This document shows positions 26,824-35,867 of a stretch of 64,000 nt of DNA, piece after piece. The notes under the pieces are model-generated. The model was not told the DNA's origin and did not search any database. It saw nothing but the letters and a program-made list of their open reading frames with translations. The stretch is from Isoptericola sp. AK164. Lineage in GTDB: Bacteria > Actinomycetota > Actinomycetes > Actinomycetales > Cellulomonadaceae. The translations under genes were made by a program, and so were the position numbers. The stretch spans positions 2,790,001-2,854,000 of the forward strand of contig NZ_CP119106.1 in NCBI RefSeq assembly GCF_029643425.1, given 5' to 3'. Position 1 is the stretch's first letter. Every line of letters starts with the position of its first letter.

Positions 26824-29481
26824 TCAGGGCACGAGCGTGGCGGTGTCCTCCGCGTTCTCCTCGACGGCGTCGCGCGTGAACGGCCACGTGAACGTGTCCC
26901 CCGCCGCCCAGGAGTGCAGCTGGTCGTCGTAGTGGGACGAGGCCGGGTGCCCGGACGTGCCGGTGACCGTCACCCAGGTCGAGGCGTCCAGGTCGCCGAG
27001 GTCGACGACCATCCGCATCGACGGTCCCGTCGTCACCGCGAAGCTGCCCGTGGAGGCGTCCCAGCCGGTGGCGTTGACGATCGAGCTGCCGCCGGGCATC
27101 GGCACGGGGTGCGGGTTCACGTAGTCGCGCACGAGGCCCGGCACGTCGGGACCACCCAGCACGGGGTGCTGCAGCGACAGCTCGTGCAAGGCGCCCCAGC
27201 TCCAGTCGCCCGGGTCCTTGGACAGCTCGACCGTCAGGTCGTGGCGGGCCGTGACCAGGGCACGCGTGAGGATCTCGTCCCGCGTCTCGACGACGTTCAG
27301 CGTGGACCGGTCGTCCCAGAACGGGTCGTCGGGACGCTCCAGCATGTCGCGGACGACCACCAGCCAGCGCGAGCCGCCCGAGGGCAGGGCGTCGGCGGGC
27401 AGGTCGTCCCAGAAGGTCGCCGAGAGCAGGTTGCGCCACACCGCGTTGAAGTAGGCGGCGGCTGCGGAGTCCGCGCCGGTCCGGTAGTCCCACCCGGCCA
27501 GGAGCTCCTGGCCGGCGGCGTCGTAGGAGTCCTCGATCTCCATCTCCAGCAGCACCGGGACCAGGACGGCCGCGAACGGCGACCAGTCGTCGACCTGCAG
27601 GTCGTTCATGTCGGCGACGGTGAACGGCCGGCCCGCGCTGACCTGCTCGGTCAGCAGCGTGCGGATCCGTTCGGAACGGAACCCCTGGTCCCAGTCCTGG
27701 GACAGCTCGGGTCCGACGCCGTCGGGCAGCACGGCCTGGTTCGCCGCGACGACGAACCCCTCCTCGGGGTCGAGGGCGCGCGGCATCTCGGCGGGGTCGA
27801 CATACCCCTGCCAGTCGAACCGCGGGTCCCAGCCGGGTCGCGGCCAGGTGCCGTCCGAGGGGACGGGGCCCTCGACGTCCCGGCGCTGGGGGACCTTGCC
27901 CGGTGCCTGGTAGCCGATGTGCCCGTCCGTCGTGGCGAACACGATGTTCTGCGCCGGGACGTCGAACAGCTCGGCCGCCGCGGCGATCTCGTCGGCGTCG
28001 CTCGCGGACGCCATCGCGAACACGGCGTCGGCGGTGCGGCCCGGCTCGAGAGCGGTCCAGGCCAGCGAGACCGCGTACTCGCCGAACACGGTGCCGGTCT
28101 CCGTGGGGGCCCCGACGACGGCACCGACGTCGAGCACGTCGGAGACCACCGGCCCGTGGTCGGTGGACCGCACCCGCAGCTCGACCGGGGTGCCGCCGTT
28201 GACGCGGATCGTCTCGGTGCGGGTCTCCATGTCGACCCACTCCTCGGCGTCGGCGTCGCGCAGCCACGTGTCGTTGCGGACACGCTCGACGAAGAAGTCG
28301 GTGACGTCGGCGTTCATGTTCGTCAGCCCCCACGCCAGGTCGGCGTTGTGACCGATGATCACGCCGGGGAAGCCCGCGAACGAGAACCCGCTGACGTCGA
28401 ACGGGCAGGAGTCGTCGACCTGGTCGCAGTGCAGGGACACCTGGGACCACAGCCCGGGGGCCGCCAGGGAGAGGTGCGGGTCGTTGGCGAGGATCGGCGC
28501 CCCCGTGGCCGTCAGGTCGCCGGAGACGGCCCAGGAGTTCGACCCGGCGCCGTCGCCGCGCCCGACGAGGACCGGCACCGACTCCAGGGCCGTGGTGGCC
28601 GACTCGATGGCCGCGTCCAGCGCCGAGGTGCCCCACGGCAGCTCGGTCGACGTGCGGGCGACGGTGCGGGCGTCGACCGGCTCGAGGTCCTCCTCGGTGA
28701 GGATCGGCGTGTTCCCGCCGTCGGCGAAGGTGGGGAAGATCTCGTCGACCAGGTCGACGTCCTCCAGCGTGCTGTAGGCCTTGGCACGGTCGAGCTCGGT
28801 GTCGTAGTTGCCGCGCAGGTCCCAGGCCATCGCCTTGAGCCAGGCCAGCGAGTCGACCGGGTCCCACGGGTCGGGATCGGCGACGTCGACGGTCGCCCCG
28901 AGCACGGTGTACTCGACGGCGAGGTCCTCCGGGGCGCGGTCGGCCAGGTAGGCGTTGACGCCCTGGGCGTAGGCCTGCAGGTAGGAGCGCGACTCCGGGG
29001 AGACGAGGTTCCACTCCTCCTCGGCGACGTCGCGCCAGCCGAAGGTGCGGATCACCTTGTCGGCGTCGATCGCGGCCGGGACGTCCCCGACGAGCTCGGC
29101 GAGCCGACCGGCGGTGACGTGGCGGCGGTAGTCCATCTCGAAGAACCGGTCCTGGGCGTGCAGGTACCCCTGGGCGGCGAAGAGGTCCTCGGCCGTGCCG
29201 GCGTAGACGTGGGGCACGCCCTGGGCGTCGCGCTGGACCGTGACCTCGCCGCTCAGGCCGGGCACCTGCTCGGTCGAGGAGTGGTCGGGCAGCGGCCGGC
29301 GCGCGGTGACCACGGTGAACGTGATCGTCGCGACGAGCGCCAGCACGACGAGCACGGCGATCCCGACGGCGGTCCGGCGCAGGCGGGACCGCGCCGGCGG
29401 AGCGGCGTCCTCCTCGGGGGGTTCGTCGCCCTCGCGGGGCTGGTCGGGCTCGTGCGTGACGGGGTCGGTGCTCGCTGACAC
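26824..29481 (-). CDS. Penicillin acylase (penicillin amidase) family protein
   Basis: An 885-residue Ntn hydrolase. A cytoplasmic acidic tail (1-32) and one membrane helix (about 36-58) anchor it, so it acts outside the membrane. The alpha part begins VTVQRDAQGVPHVYA. The autocatalytic cleavage site is in GDGAGSNSWAVSG (about residue 315), where the Ser after Gly becomes the N-terminal nucleophile of the beta chain. Beta-chain signatures are NDPHLSLAAPGLW, GFPGVIIGHNADLAWG and the late NATGWDASTGSF..HSWAAG. These enzymes cleave amides such as acyl-homoserine lactones, beta-lactam side chains or lipids; the substrate is unknown. GTG 29481; no clear SD. Confidence 0.9.
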   Translation of the reverse strand: MSASTDPVTHEPDQPREGDEPPEEDAAPPARSRLRRTAVGIAVLVVLALVATITFTVVTARRPLPDHSSTEQVPGLSGEVTVQRDAQGVPHVYAGTAEDLFAAQGYLHAQDRFFEMDYRRHVTAGRLAELVGDVPAAIDADKVIRTFGWRDVAEEEWNLVSPESRSYLQAYAQGVNAYLADRAPEDLAVEYTVLGATVDVADPDPWDPVDSLAWLKAMAWDLRGNYDTELDRAKAYSTLEDVDLVDEIFPTFADGGNTPILTEEDLEPVDARTVARTSTELPWGTSALDAAIESATTALESVPVLVGRGDGAGSNSWAVSGDLTATGAPILANDPHLSLAAPGLWSQVSLHCDQVDDSCPFDVSGFSFAGFPGVIIGHNADLAWGLTNMNADVTDFFVERVRNDTWLRDADAEEWVDMETRTETIRVNGGTPVELRVRSTDHGPVVSDVLDVGAVVGAPTETGTVFGEYAVSLAWTALEPGRTADAVFAMASASDADEIAAAAELFDVPAQNIVFATTDGHIGYQAPGKVPQRRDVEGPVPSDGTWPRPGWDPRFDWQGYVDPAEMPRALDPEEGFVVAANQAVLPDGVGPELSQDWDQGFRSERIRTLLTEQVSAGRPFTVADMNDLQVDDWSPFAAVLVPVLLEMEIEDSYDAAGQELLAGWDYRTGADSAAAAYFNAVWRNLLSATFWDDLPADALPSGGSRWLVVVRDMLERPDDPFWDDRSTLNVVETRDEILTRALVTARHDLTVELSKDPGDWSWGALHELSLQHPVLGGPDVPGLVRDYVNPHPVPMPGGSSIVNATGWDASTGSFAVTTGPSMRMVVDLGDLDASTWVTVTGTSGHPASSHYDDQLHSWAAGDTFTWPFTRDAVEENAEDTATLVP

Positions 29482-29508
29482 GCAGGCGAGACTACCGCCC
29501 GAGTATGA

Positions 29509-29535
29509 TTGGCACTCGCATGATTCGAGTGCCAG
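29509..29535. promoter_or_regulatory. CIRCE operator (HrcA site) upstream of fmdB
   Basis: TTGGCACTC-N9-GAGTGCCAG is a 9-9-9 inverted repeat with 8 of 9 base pairs. This is the actinobacterial form of CIRCE, the operator of the heat-shock repressor HrcA. A -10-like TATGAT (29504-29509) overlaps its edge, so HrcA binding would block initiation. It lies 18 nt upstream of the fmdB start. Confidence 0.85.
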
Positions 29536-29552
29536 CCATCTGAGGAGACACC

Positions 29553-29867
29553 GTGCCCACGTACGCCTACCGGTGCGCCGACTGCGGCCACGCCTTCGAC
29601 ATCCGTCAGGCGTTCACCGACGACGCGCTCACCGTCTGCCCCGAGTGCGCCGGACGGCTGCGCAAGCAGTACGGCTCCGTCGGTGTGTCGTTCAAGGGGT
29701 CCGGCTTCTACCGGAACGACTCGCGGGCGGGTTCCGGCTCGTCCAGCGGCTCCTCGTCGAGCGGCTCGTCGTCCAGCGGCTCGTCGTCCAGCGGCTCGTC
29801 GTCGAGCGGTTCGTCGTCGGGCGGCTCGAGCTCGTCGACGGGATCTTCCCAGGCCGCCTCGGCCTGA
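29553..29867 (+). CDS. FmdB-type zinc-ribbon regulatory protein
   Basis: A 104-residue protein. The first 50 residues are the FmdB zinc ribbon: PTYAYRCADCGHAFD and CPECAG give two CxxC pairs at about positions 8, 11, 29 and 32. The C-terminal half is an SSGSSSSG-type repeat, encoded by 15-bp tandem DNA repeats (about 29738-29840), and is probably an unstructured tail. Function in actinobacteria is unknown. GTG 29553 follows GAGGAG. A CIRCE element directly upstream makes it a likely member of the HrcA heat-shock regulon. Confidence 0.85.
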   Translation: MPTYAYRCADCGHAFDIRQAFTDDALTVCPECAGRLRKQYGSVGVSFKGSGFYRNDSRAGSGSSSGSSSSGSSSSGSSSSGSSSSGSSSGGSSSSTGSSQAASA

Positions 29868-29972
29868 GCACCGGGGTAGTTCCCCACCCACCGAGAGCGC
29901 CGTCCACAGGCCCGCGCGTCCCGGTGCCGGACCGTCCGGAGCGCCCTCCCGGCCCGGCCTAGCGTGCCGGCC

Positions 29973-30626
29973 ATGGACCTCTCCGTGCACGGCCGGATCC
30001 GCGACCGGCTCCGCCTCGCCGCCTGGCGGTCCCGGTTCGTCGTGGCCGCCGTCTGCTGCGGCCTCGCCGCCTGGACCACGGTCGACGCCGTCCGCCCCGC
30101 CCCACCGGTGACCCGCGAGGTCCTGGTCACCGCACGTGCTCTGGACGGCGGCCAGCCCCTCGGGGCCGACGACGTCACCACGGTGCGCGTCGACGCCGGC
30201 CTGGCACCGGGTGCCCTGCTGGACGGTGCCGCCGACGTCGCCGGCAGCACCGCGGCCGTGGACCTGCCGGCCGGCACGCCGCTCTCCCCCGCGCTGCTCC
30301 GCCGCGGCGGTCCGGCCGCCGCCGCCCCGCCGGGGAGCGTCGTGGTGGCCGTACGCCTGACCGAGTCCGACTGGCTGCGCCCCGGCGACCGGGTCGACCT
30401 CGTCGCCACCGACGACGACGGCGCGCGGCTGGCACGTCGCGCCGAGGTCCTGCCGCCGCCCGACGAGGGGGCGGGAGCCGGCGACGAGGCCGACGCCGGG
30501 CTGCTCGGCTCAGCCACGGGCGGTGCCGCGGACCCGGTCACGCTGCTCGCCGTCTCGCCCCAGGAGGCCGCGGCCGTGTCGGCCGCCTCCGGATGGGGAG
30601 CGGTCGCCCCGGTCCTGGTGCCGTGA
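29973..30626 (+). CDS. SAF-domain protein (CpaB-like)
   Basis: A 217-residue protein with one N-terminal membrane helix (about 22-36, FVVAAVCCGLAAW). An SAF domain (about 48-110) follows: EVLVTARALDGGQPLGADDVTTVRVD..GAL..AVDLPAGTPLSPALL. A late segment carries AVRLTESDWLRPGDRVDLVAT, typical of CpaB/RcpC pilus-assembly proteins. No other tight-adherence pilus genes are nearby, so a pilus role is not supported here. ATG 29973 without a strong SD. Confidence 0.75.
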   Translation: MDLSVHGRIRDRLRLAAWRSRFVVAAVCCGLAAWTTVDAVRPAPPVTREVLVTARALDGGQPLGADDVTTVRVDAGLAPGALLDGAADVAGSTAAVDLPAGTPLSPALLRRGGPAAAAPPGSVVVAVRLTESDWLRPGDRVDLVATDDDGARLARRAEVLPPPDEGAGAGDEADAGLLGSATGGAADPVTLLAVSPQEAAAVSAASGWGAVAPVLVP

Positions 30627-30706
30627 CCGGTGTTGCGGTCCCGGGGACCGCTGCCGAGAATCGTCCCGGCCACCACACCCGCACCACGAAGGGACGCCGT
30701 CACATC

Positions 30707-31099
30707 ATGCTCACGGGCTTCAAGCAGTTCATCATGCGAGGCAACGTCATCGACCTCGCCGTCGGCATCGTCATCGGCGGCGCGTTCGCCACGGTGATCG
30801 CCGGGCTGAACGACGGCCTCCTCCTGCCGCTCATCGCCGCGGTCTTCGGCGAGCCGGACCTGACCCAGGTCGGCACCTTCATGATCAACGGCGCGCAGTT
30901 CAGCATCGGCCTCTTCCTCGACGCCGTGCTGAACTTCCTCGTGGTGGCGGCCGGTCTGTACTTCTTCGTCGTGATGCCGATGAACAAGCTCGCCGAGCGC
31001 CGGGCCCGCGGGCAGGAGCCGGAGCCCGAGCCGGTGCCGGACCCGGACATCGTGCTGCTCACCGAGATCCGCGACCTGCTCTCCGCACGCCGGCACTGA
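30707..31099 (+). CDS. mscL: Large-conductance mechanosensitive channel
   Basis: A 130-residue MscL subunit; pentamers open under membrane tension to release solutes in hypo-osmotic shock. The N-terminal helix GFKQFIMRGNVIDLAVGIVIGGAF is canonical, TM2 is in LDAVLNFLVVAAGLYFFVV, and the tail has an EPEPEP linker before the C-terminal helix DIVLLTEIRDLL. ATG 30707 follows GAAGGGA. A SAF-domain gene precedes it, an arrangement common in actinobacteria. Confidence 0.97.
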   Translation: MLTGFKQFIMRGNVIDLAVGIVIGGAFATVIAGLNDGLLLPLIAAVFGEPDLTQVGTFMINGAQFSIGLFLDAVLNFLVVAAGLYFFVVMPMNKLAERRARGQEPEPEPVPDPDIVLLTEIRDLLSARRH

Positions 31100-31144
31100 G
31101 GCCAGCGGCGGCGCAGGCACCGAGGCCGGCGTCGGCGCCGCCGG

Positions 31145-31366
31145 TCACCAGTGCGGGGGGACGTCCCCGCGCAGGCGCTCGTCGTTGGAGCCGTGCCCGC
31201 CGGACTCGTCGGTGCTGACCCCCCAGTGGGTCTCGCGCTCGGTCCCGCGGCGCACGGCCCGACGGGGACCGCGACGTCGCGGCGCGGCGTCGGGCGCGGG
31301 ACGCTGCGGGTCCCGGGCGTCCGGGTCGTCCTGGTCGGGGGCCGGGGTGTCGGCGTGCGGGGTCAC
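31145..31366 (-). CDS. Small acidic/basic hypothetical protein ending in PPHW
   Basis: A 73-residue protein rich in Asp, Pro and Arg, without a membrane segment. Its C-terminus SNDERLRGDVPPHW resembles the ending of a family of short actinobacterial proteins of unknown function. It begins (GTG 31366) 20 nt after the stop of the large helicase-like gene and is probably co-transcribed with it. Coding bias is strong across the frame. I cannot assign a role. Confidence 0.6.
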   Translation of the reverse strand: MTPHADTPAPDQDDPDARDPQRPAPDAAPRRRGPRRAVRRGTERETHWGVSTDESGGHGSNDERLRGDVPPHW

Positions 31367-31386
31367 CCCACCATTCTGCCCGGCGG

Positions 31387-34300
31387 TCAGTCCGCCGACG
31401 ACGCGTCCTGGTCCGCGGCGTCCGGGCCCGGCGCGGACGCCGCGGTGTCCGGGTCGCCGTCCTCGCCCAGCACCGGGACCACGACCCGCGGCGGCACGGG
31501 CACGCCGCCCGGGGTGCCGACGCGGTCGTCGCGTACCCGCTGCACGAGTCGCCGCACCCGGTCGGCCTCGCCGTCGGGATCGAGGAACACCGCCGCGGAC
31601 CAGACCTGCGTGACGGTCCAGCCGAGACGCTCGAGGCGCTGCGCGAGCTGGCGGTCGCGCACGCGCACCGACGGCTCGGCGACGTAGTCCTCGTCGTCGG
31701 TGAGCACCGCGACCAGCATCTCCCCGGGCAGGTCGGGGTGCCCCACGACCAGCGGGACGTGCTCGCCGTCCACGGTGCCGTAGTCGGTCTCGACCAGGTA
31801 GCCGAGCCGCCACAGCCGCTCGCCGAGGTCGGTCACCAGCCGGTCCGGGACGCGCCCCACGTCGACGCCGTTCCCGAGCTCGACCTGGTCGGCCGCCCCC
31901 GAGCGCCGCTCGGCCATCTCCAGCACCTCGCGCAGCAGCCGCGGTCCGGCACCCCGCAGGCGGTCGGGATCGAGCGCCGTGGCGTCGAAGCAGCTCACCA
32001 CGTGCAGCCGACGGCGGGTCGCGCCGAGCGCGCCCAGCAGCATCGCCTCGCCGCCGTCGTCGCCCAGCACGCCGAACCGGTGCAGCACCCGGCCGTGCGG
32101 CGTCCGGCCGAAACCGACGGACAGCAGGATGGTGTCCCGGGAGAGCCCGGCGACGCCGGTGATGTCGGCGACCACCACCGGTTCGGGCCGACGACCGGAG
32201 AAGAACGGCGCCAGCGCCGGGTTGGCACGGACCTCGGCCAGCAGCGCCTCGCGGATCCGGTCGGCGTGCGCGGCGGTGACGGTCACGATGCCGAGCGTCT
32301 CCTCGGGCCTCGTCATCGCGTGGTCGATGGAGGCCTCGATCACCCGGTCGACCTCGGCGCGGGTGCTCTGCACGGCGCCGGTGGACTGGTCGGGCATCCC
32401 GCTGCCGTCGACGAGGTCGAAGCGGACCAGCTCCTCCGCGCGCGGCACGGGGGCGGGGCGCAGCAGGCCGTCGTAGCCGTGGGCCGCGAGCAGCCGGGTC
32501 AGCGCGGGGTCGCGGCGGTTCTCCCGCGGCTGCAGGGTGAGGGTGGGCAGCAGCTCCGACAGCTCGGCCACGCTGGTGCCCGAGGCCGAGCGCGGGTCGC
32601 CGACCACGACGACCTGCCGGCCGCGGGCGAGCGCCGGCAGGACCACCTCGGTGGGCACGTGCTGGACGGCGTCCACCACGACGAGGTCCGCCGTGCGGTG
32701 GGCCGGCAGCAGGTGCGGCACCAGCGTGGGGGTGGCCAGGACGACCGGGCGCAGCCGCCGTGCCAGGTCGCCGTACCGGTCGACCAGGTCCCGCAGCGAG
32801 CTCATCCGCCCGCCGATGAGCTCGGCGAACAGGTCCTCGGCACCCTGGCGGTCCTCGCGCATCGCCGTGCCGAGGTGCGCCCGGGCAGCGACCCGCGCCG
32901 GCTGGGAGAGCGCAGCCAGGTGCCGGACGTCCAGGTCGCGGAAACGGCGGGCCAGGGCGTCGAGACCGGCCCCGTCCTGCCCGGCCAGCACCGGGTCCTC
33001 GACGAGGATCTGCTCGAACACCGTCGACCACCAGGACAGGTCCAGCTCGGCCGCGACCCGCTCCCCCGCCACGCGCCGGGTGGTCAGGTCGTCGACGAGC
33101 TCGCCGACGCCGGCCTCCCGGGCCCGCCGCAGCAGCGCCGTGCGCTCCGGCAGGGTCTCCAGGGCCTCCGGGTCACCGACGAGCTGGTGCAGGCGCTCGG
33201 CGAGGGCGTCCAGGTCGAGGTCGAGCAGGCGTCCGCCCTGCGTGGTCGGCGCGAGCACCGGCTCGAGCTCGGTGAGATCGATGCGCACCGCCTCGTAGGT
33301 GTCCTCGATCGTCGCCAGCCCCTCGGGCAGGGTCGGCCAGCCGCCGCGGGCCGAGTGCTCGGCCCACAGCTCGCGCTGCGCGGCGACCTCCTCGAGCGCG
33401 GCGTGCAGGTCGGTGACGCGCACCCCCGGGCGGACCATGTCGCGGGCGCGCTTGCGCAGCCGGCGCCGGGTGAACCAGCCCATCTCGATGCCGTGCTCGC
33501 GTCGCCACGCCCGCGGCGCCGTGGCCTGCACCAGGTCCGTGGCGGTGCGCTCGAACACCATCGGGTGGAAGACGTCCAGCGTGCTGCGCATCCCGGCGAG
33601 CATTCGCAGCTGGTCGCCCCACGCGCGGATCGTGCGCGGCACCTCCAGCCCGGTGACCTCGCCGGTGTAGGCGATCTGCCGGCGCAGCTGCGGCAGGGTC
33701 GCGTCCTTCAGCCGCCGGGCCCGCGCCAGGGCGTCGCGCGCGGCGTCCATGGTCAGCAGGTCCGCGCCGAACCAGGGCGTCCCGGACGGCCGCAGCGTGA
33801 AGGCGCCCAGCGCCGCCGCACGCTCCAGGTCGGCCGCGAGCCGCCGCCGTCGGGCCTCGTCCAGGCTCAGCGCCGTGCGCGCGTCGAGGCGTACCCGGGT
33901 CGACGGCGAGGGCCGCTCCGAGGTCAGGCGGGCCAGCTCCTGCAGCGCGTCGTAGGCGGACACGCCCCAGGGCGCGCGCCGGGCGTGCAGCGCGTCGATG
34001 TAGCCGGTGAGCTGCGCCCGCGCGCCGATCAGCGCGTCGCGGACCCCGGCGGGGCCGGCGGTGTCGACGTCCTCGGGCTCGCTGGCCATCGCGCTGAGCA
34101 GCCGCTGGGCCATGTCGTCGCGCCAGGTGGGCCGCGGGGTGACGTCCAACGAGAGGTTGCCCAGCCCGAGGTCCTCGAGCCGCTGGGCGAGGCTGTCGGC
34201 GGCCCGCCGGTGTCCCGTGACGTACAGCACCGACCGTCCGGCGGCGGCCGCCTCGGCGACGACCGCGGCCAGGGTCCCGGCGACGTCGGAGCCCACCGGT

Positions 34301-35553
34301 GCGTCGACGAACAGGTGGTGACCCGTCGCGGCCGCCTCGACCACGTGGCGCTGGTCGGGGTCCAGGTCGCCGACGCCGCGCTCGCGCACCGGGTCGGCGT
34401 CCGTGCGCCGCGGTGCGGGCAGCTCGACGCCCGCCACCCGACGGCGGGCCGGGTCGGCGCCGGCCAGGGCGGCCACCAGCTCGTGGCGGCCCAGGCCCGG
34501 GGCGAGCTCGTCCAGGTCGTCCACGAGCGCCTGCGCCGGGTGGACGAACGTGCCCGCGAGCACGCGGTGCTCCCAGGAGAAGTCGTCGAGGTGCTCCGCG
34601 GCGACCGTCGCGATCCGGTCCAGGACGTCGTCGGGGTCGAACCCCGCCGCCGTGAACGTCGCGTCCGCCAGCGCGGCCGCGTCGAGCCGGGCCCCGCGTG
34701 CCCGCAGGGTGCGCACGAGCTGCGGGTTCACCTCGACCGTCGGTTCCAGGGTCAGCTCGTAGTCGGTCTCGCCCTCGCCGCGCGGGGCGAGCATGACCGG
34801 GCGCAGCAGCACCGGGGCGTGCACGGTGCGGCTGCCTCCGCCCGCCTCGTCCGGGGCGCGCCGGGCGTCGGCCTCGCGCGCCGCGACGCTGACCACGGGG
34901 ATGGAGGTCGTCACGGCCTCCGGGGGCGAGGAGACGCTCGCTGCGGACGCCGCGCTGGCGCCCGACGCCGCGACGTCCGCGAGCGCCGTCAGCTTCCCGC
35001 GGCGCTCGGCGGTGGGCTCGCCGTCGGCGTCGACCGCCTCGGTCCAGGTGGCCACGCCGATCGCCAGATAGGTGGGCGCCATGCCGTACCGGGCGGCGTG
35101 CTCGGCCGACCGGACCATCACGGCCCGGGCCCGACGACGGGCGGTGGGGAACGCGGCGCCCTCGCGCACGAGGTTGGACAGGCGTGTGGCCCGGCCGGCG
35201 AAGAGCTGGGCGACGCCGGAGGGGTGGGCGGCGGAGAGGTCGACGACGGCCTCGCCGAGCAGCCCGACGTCGGCGACCCCGGCACCGCCGGCGGTCTCCA
35301 CGAGGCCTGCGCGCCAGCGGCGCACGGCGTCGACGAGCGGCGTCGTGGTGGTGGGACCGGCCGATGGCGCGCTGCGGGAGCTCGCGCCGTCGTCCTGCTC
35401 GTGGTCGACCGGCCGGTCCTCGGCCTGCTCGTCGGCGACGGGCTCCCGGGGGGAGCCGGCGTCCGCCGATCGGTCCGTCGGTCCGGTGGCGTCCTGCGGC
35501 GCGGCCGCGGACTGGGCCACGGTCGCGGCGGTGGATCGGCGCAACACTCTCAC
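31387..35553 (-). CDS. Large DNA/RNA helicase-like protein with degenerate P-loop and C-terminal nuclease-like domain
   Basis: A 1388-residue protein with a low-complexity start and Pro/Ala-rich N-terminus. A DUF4011-like segment follows, then a helicase core. The expected Walker A is DAPVGSDVAGT, without the Lys of GxxGxGKT. A Walker-B-like stretch reads ADLVVVDAVQHVP, then VVVGDPRSASGTS, where SF1 helicases have GDPxQ. Later motifs are DTILLSVGFGRTPHG and ATRRRLHVVSCFD. The C-terminal 110 residues (LWRLGYLVETDYGTV..PLVVGHPDLPGEMLVAVLTDDEDY..RDRQLAQRLERLGWTVTQVWS) resemble Vsr/RecB-type nuclease folds with the metal ligands replaced. It is probably an ATPase-dead family conserved in actinobacteria; function unknown. 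GTG 35553. Confidence 0.65.
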   Translation of the reverse strand: MRVLRRSTAATVAQSAAAPQDATGPTDRSADAGSPREPVADEQAEDRPVDHEQDDGASSRSAPSAGPTTTTPLVDAVRRWRAGLVETAGGAGVADVGLLGEAVVDLSAAHPSGVAQLFAGRATRLSNLVREGAAFPTARRRARAVMVRSAEHAARYGMAPTYLAIGVATWTEAVDADGEPTAERRGKLTALADVAASGASAASAASVSSPPEAVTTSIPVVSVAAREADARRAPDEAGGGSRTVHAPVLLRPVMLAPRGEGETDYELTLEPTVEVNPQLVRTLRARGARLDAAALADATFTAAGFDPDDVLDRIATVAAEHLDDFSWEHRVLAGTFVHPAQALVDDLDELAPGLGRHELVAALAGADPARRRVAGVELPAPRRTDADPVRERGVGDLDPDQRHVVEAAATGHHLFVDAPVGSDVAGTLAAVVAEAAAAGRSVLYVTGHRRAADSLAQRLEDLGLGNLSLDVTPRPTWRDDMAQRLLSAMASEPEDVDTAGPAGVRDALIGARAQLTGYIDALHARRAPWGVSAYDALQELARLTSERPSPSTRVRLDARTALSLDEARRRRLAADLERAAALGAFTLRPSGTPWFGADLLTMDAARDALARARRLKDATLPQLRRQIAYTGEVTGLEVPRTIRAWGDQLRMLAGMRSTLDVFHPMVFERTATDLVQATAPRAWRREHGIEMGWFTRRRLRKRARDMVRPGVRVTDLHAALEEVAAQRELWAEHSARGGWPTLPEGLATIEDTYEAVRIDLTELEPVLAPTTQGGRLLDLDLDALAERLHQLVGDPEALETLPERTALLRRAREAGVGELVDDLTTRRVAGERVAAELDLSWWSTVFEQILVEDPVLAGQDGAGLDALARRFRDLDVRHLAALSQPARVAARAHLGTAMREDRQGAEDLFAELIGGRMSSLRDLVDRYGDLARRLRPVVLATPTLVPHLLPAHRTADLVVVDAVQHVPTEVVLPALARGRQVVVVGDPRSASGTSVAELSELLPTLTLQPRENRRDPALTRLLAAHGYDGLLRPAPVPRAEELVRFDLVDGSGMPDQSTGAVQSTRAEVDRVIEASIDHAMTRPEETLGIVTVTAAHADRIREALLAEVRANPALAPFFSGRRPEPVVVADITGVAGLSRDTILLSVGFGRTPHGRVLHRFGVLGDDGGEAMLLGALGATRRRLHVVSCFDATALDPDRLRGAGPRLLREVLEMAERRSGAADQVELGNGVDVGRVPDRLVTDLGERLWRLGYLVETDYGTVDGEHVPLVVGHPDLPGEMLVAVLTDDEDYVAEPSVRVRDRQLAQRLERLGWTVTQVWSAAVFLDPDGEADRVRRLVQRVRDDRVGTPGGVPVPPRVVVPVLGEDGDPDTAASAPGPDAADQDASSAD

Positions 35554-35867
35554 GCCAGCACGGTAGTCCGCCGTCGGCTCTCGCCCGTGGCGGGCACGCC
35601 GAACCGACGGGGAATCACGAACGCCCCCTCGGTGGGGGTCCGAGGAGGCGCCGCCCGGCTCGGGAGCCGGGGAAGGACAGCGCGCACCGCGCAGGGGGCG
35701 GGCGGTGCGCGCTGCCATCGGAGAGTTTGCCGGTGGTGCGCTAACACGTCAATACACCTCGCGCACGTCGAAACGATTCGCGCAGGTCAGCAGCCCGACC
35801 CCCGGGTGCAGGTGAGGGGACGAAAACCACCTGGCGCACGGCCGGCGCGACGACCTACCATCCGGAG
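35554..35867. other. 314-bp divergent intergenic region (helicase-like gene / MFS gene)
   Basis: Two small hairpins are visible, CCCGGCT-CGGG-AGCCGGG (35654-35671) and a 10-bp stem with arms 35681-35690 and 35702-35711. The AT-richer segment 35720-35790 is the likeliest place for the two divergent promoters. No additional ORF with coding bias was seen. Confidence 0.5.

Noticed and set aside
29738-29840. Tandem DNA repeat as an independent element
   Set aside because: The 15-bp repeats encode the Ser-Gly tail of FmdB and are explained by the protein.
30136-31062. Antisense frames over mscL and the SAF gene
   Set aside because: No motifs and no start signals; shadows of strongly supported plus-strand genes.
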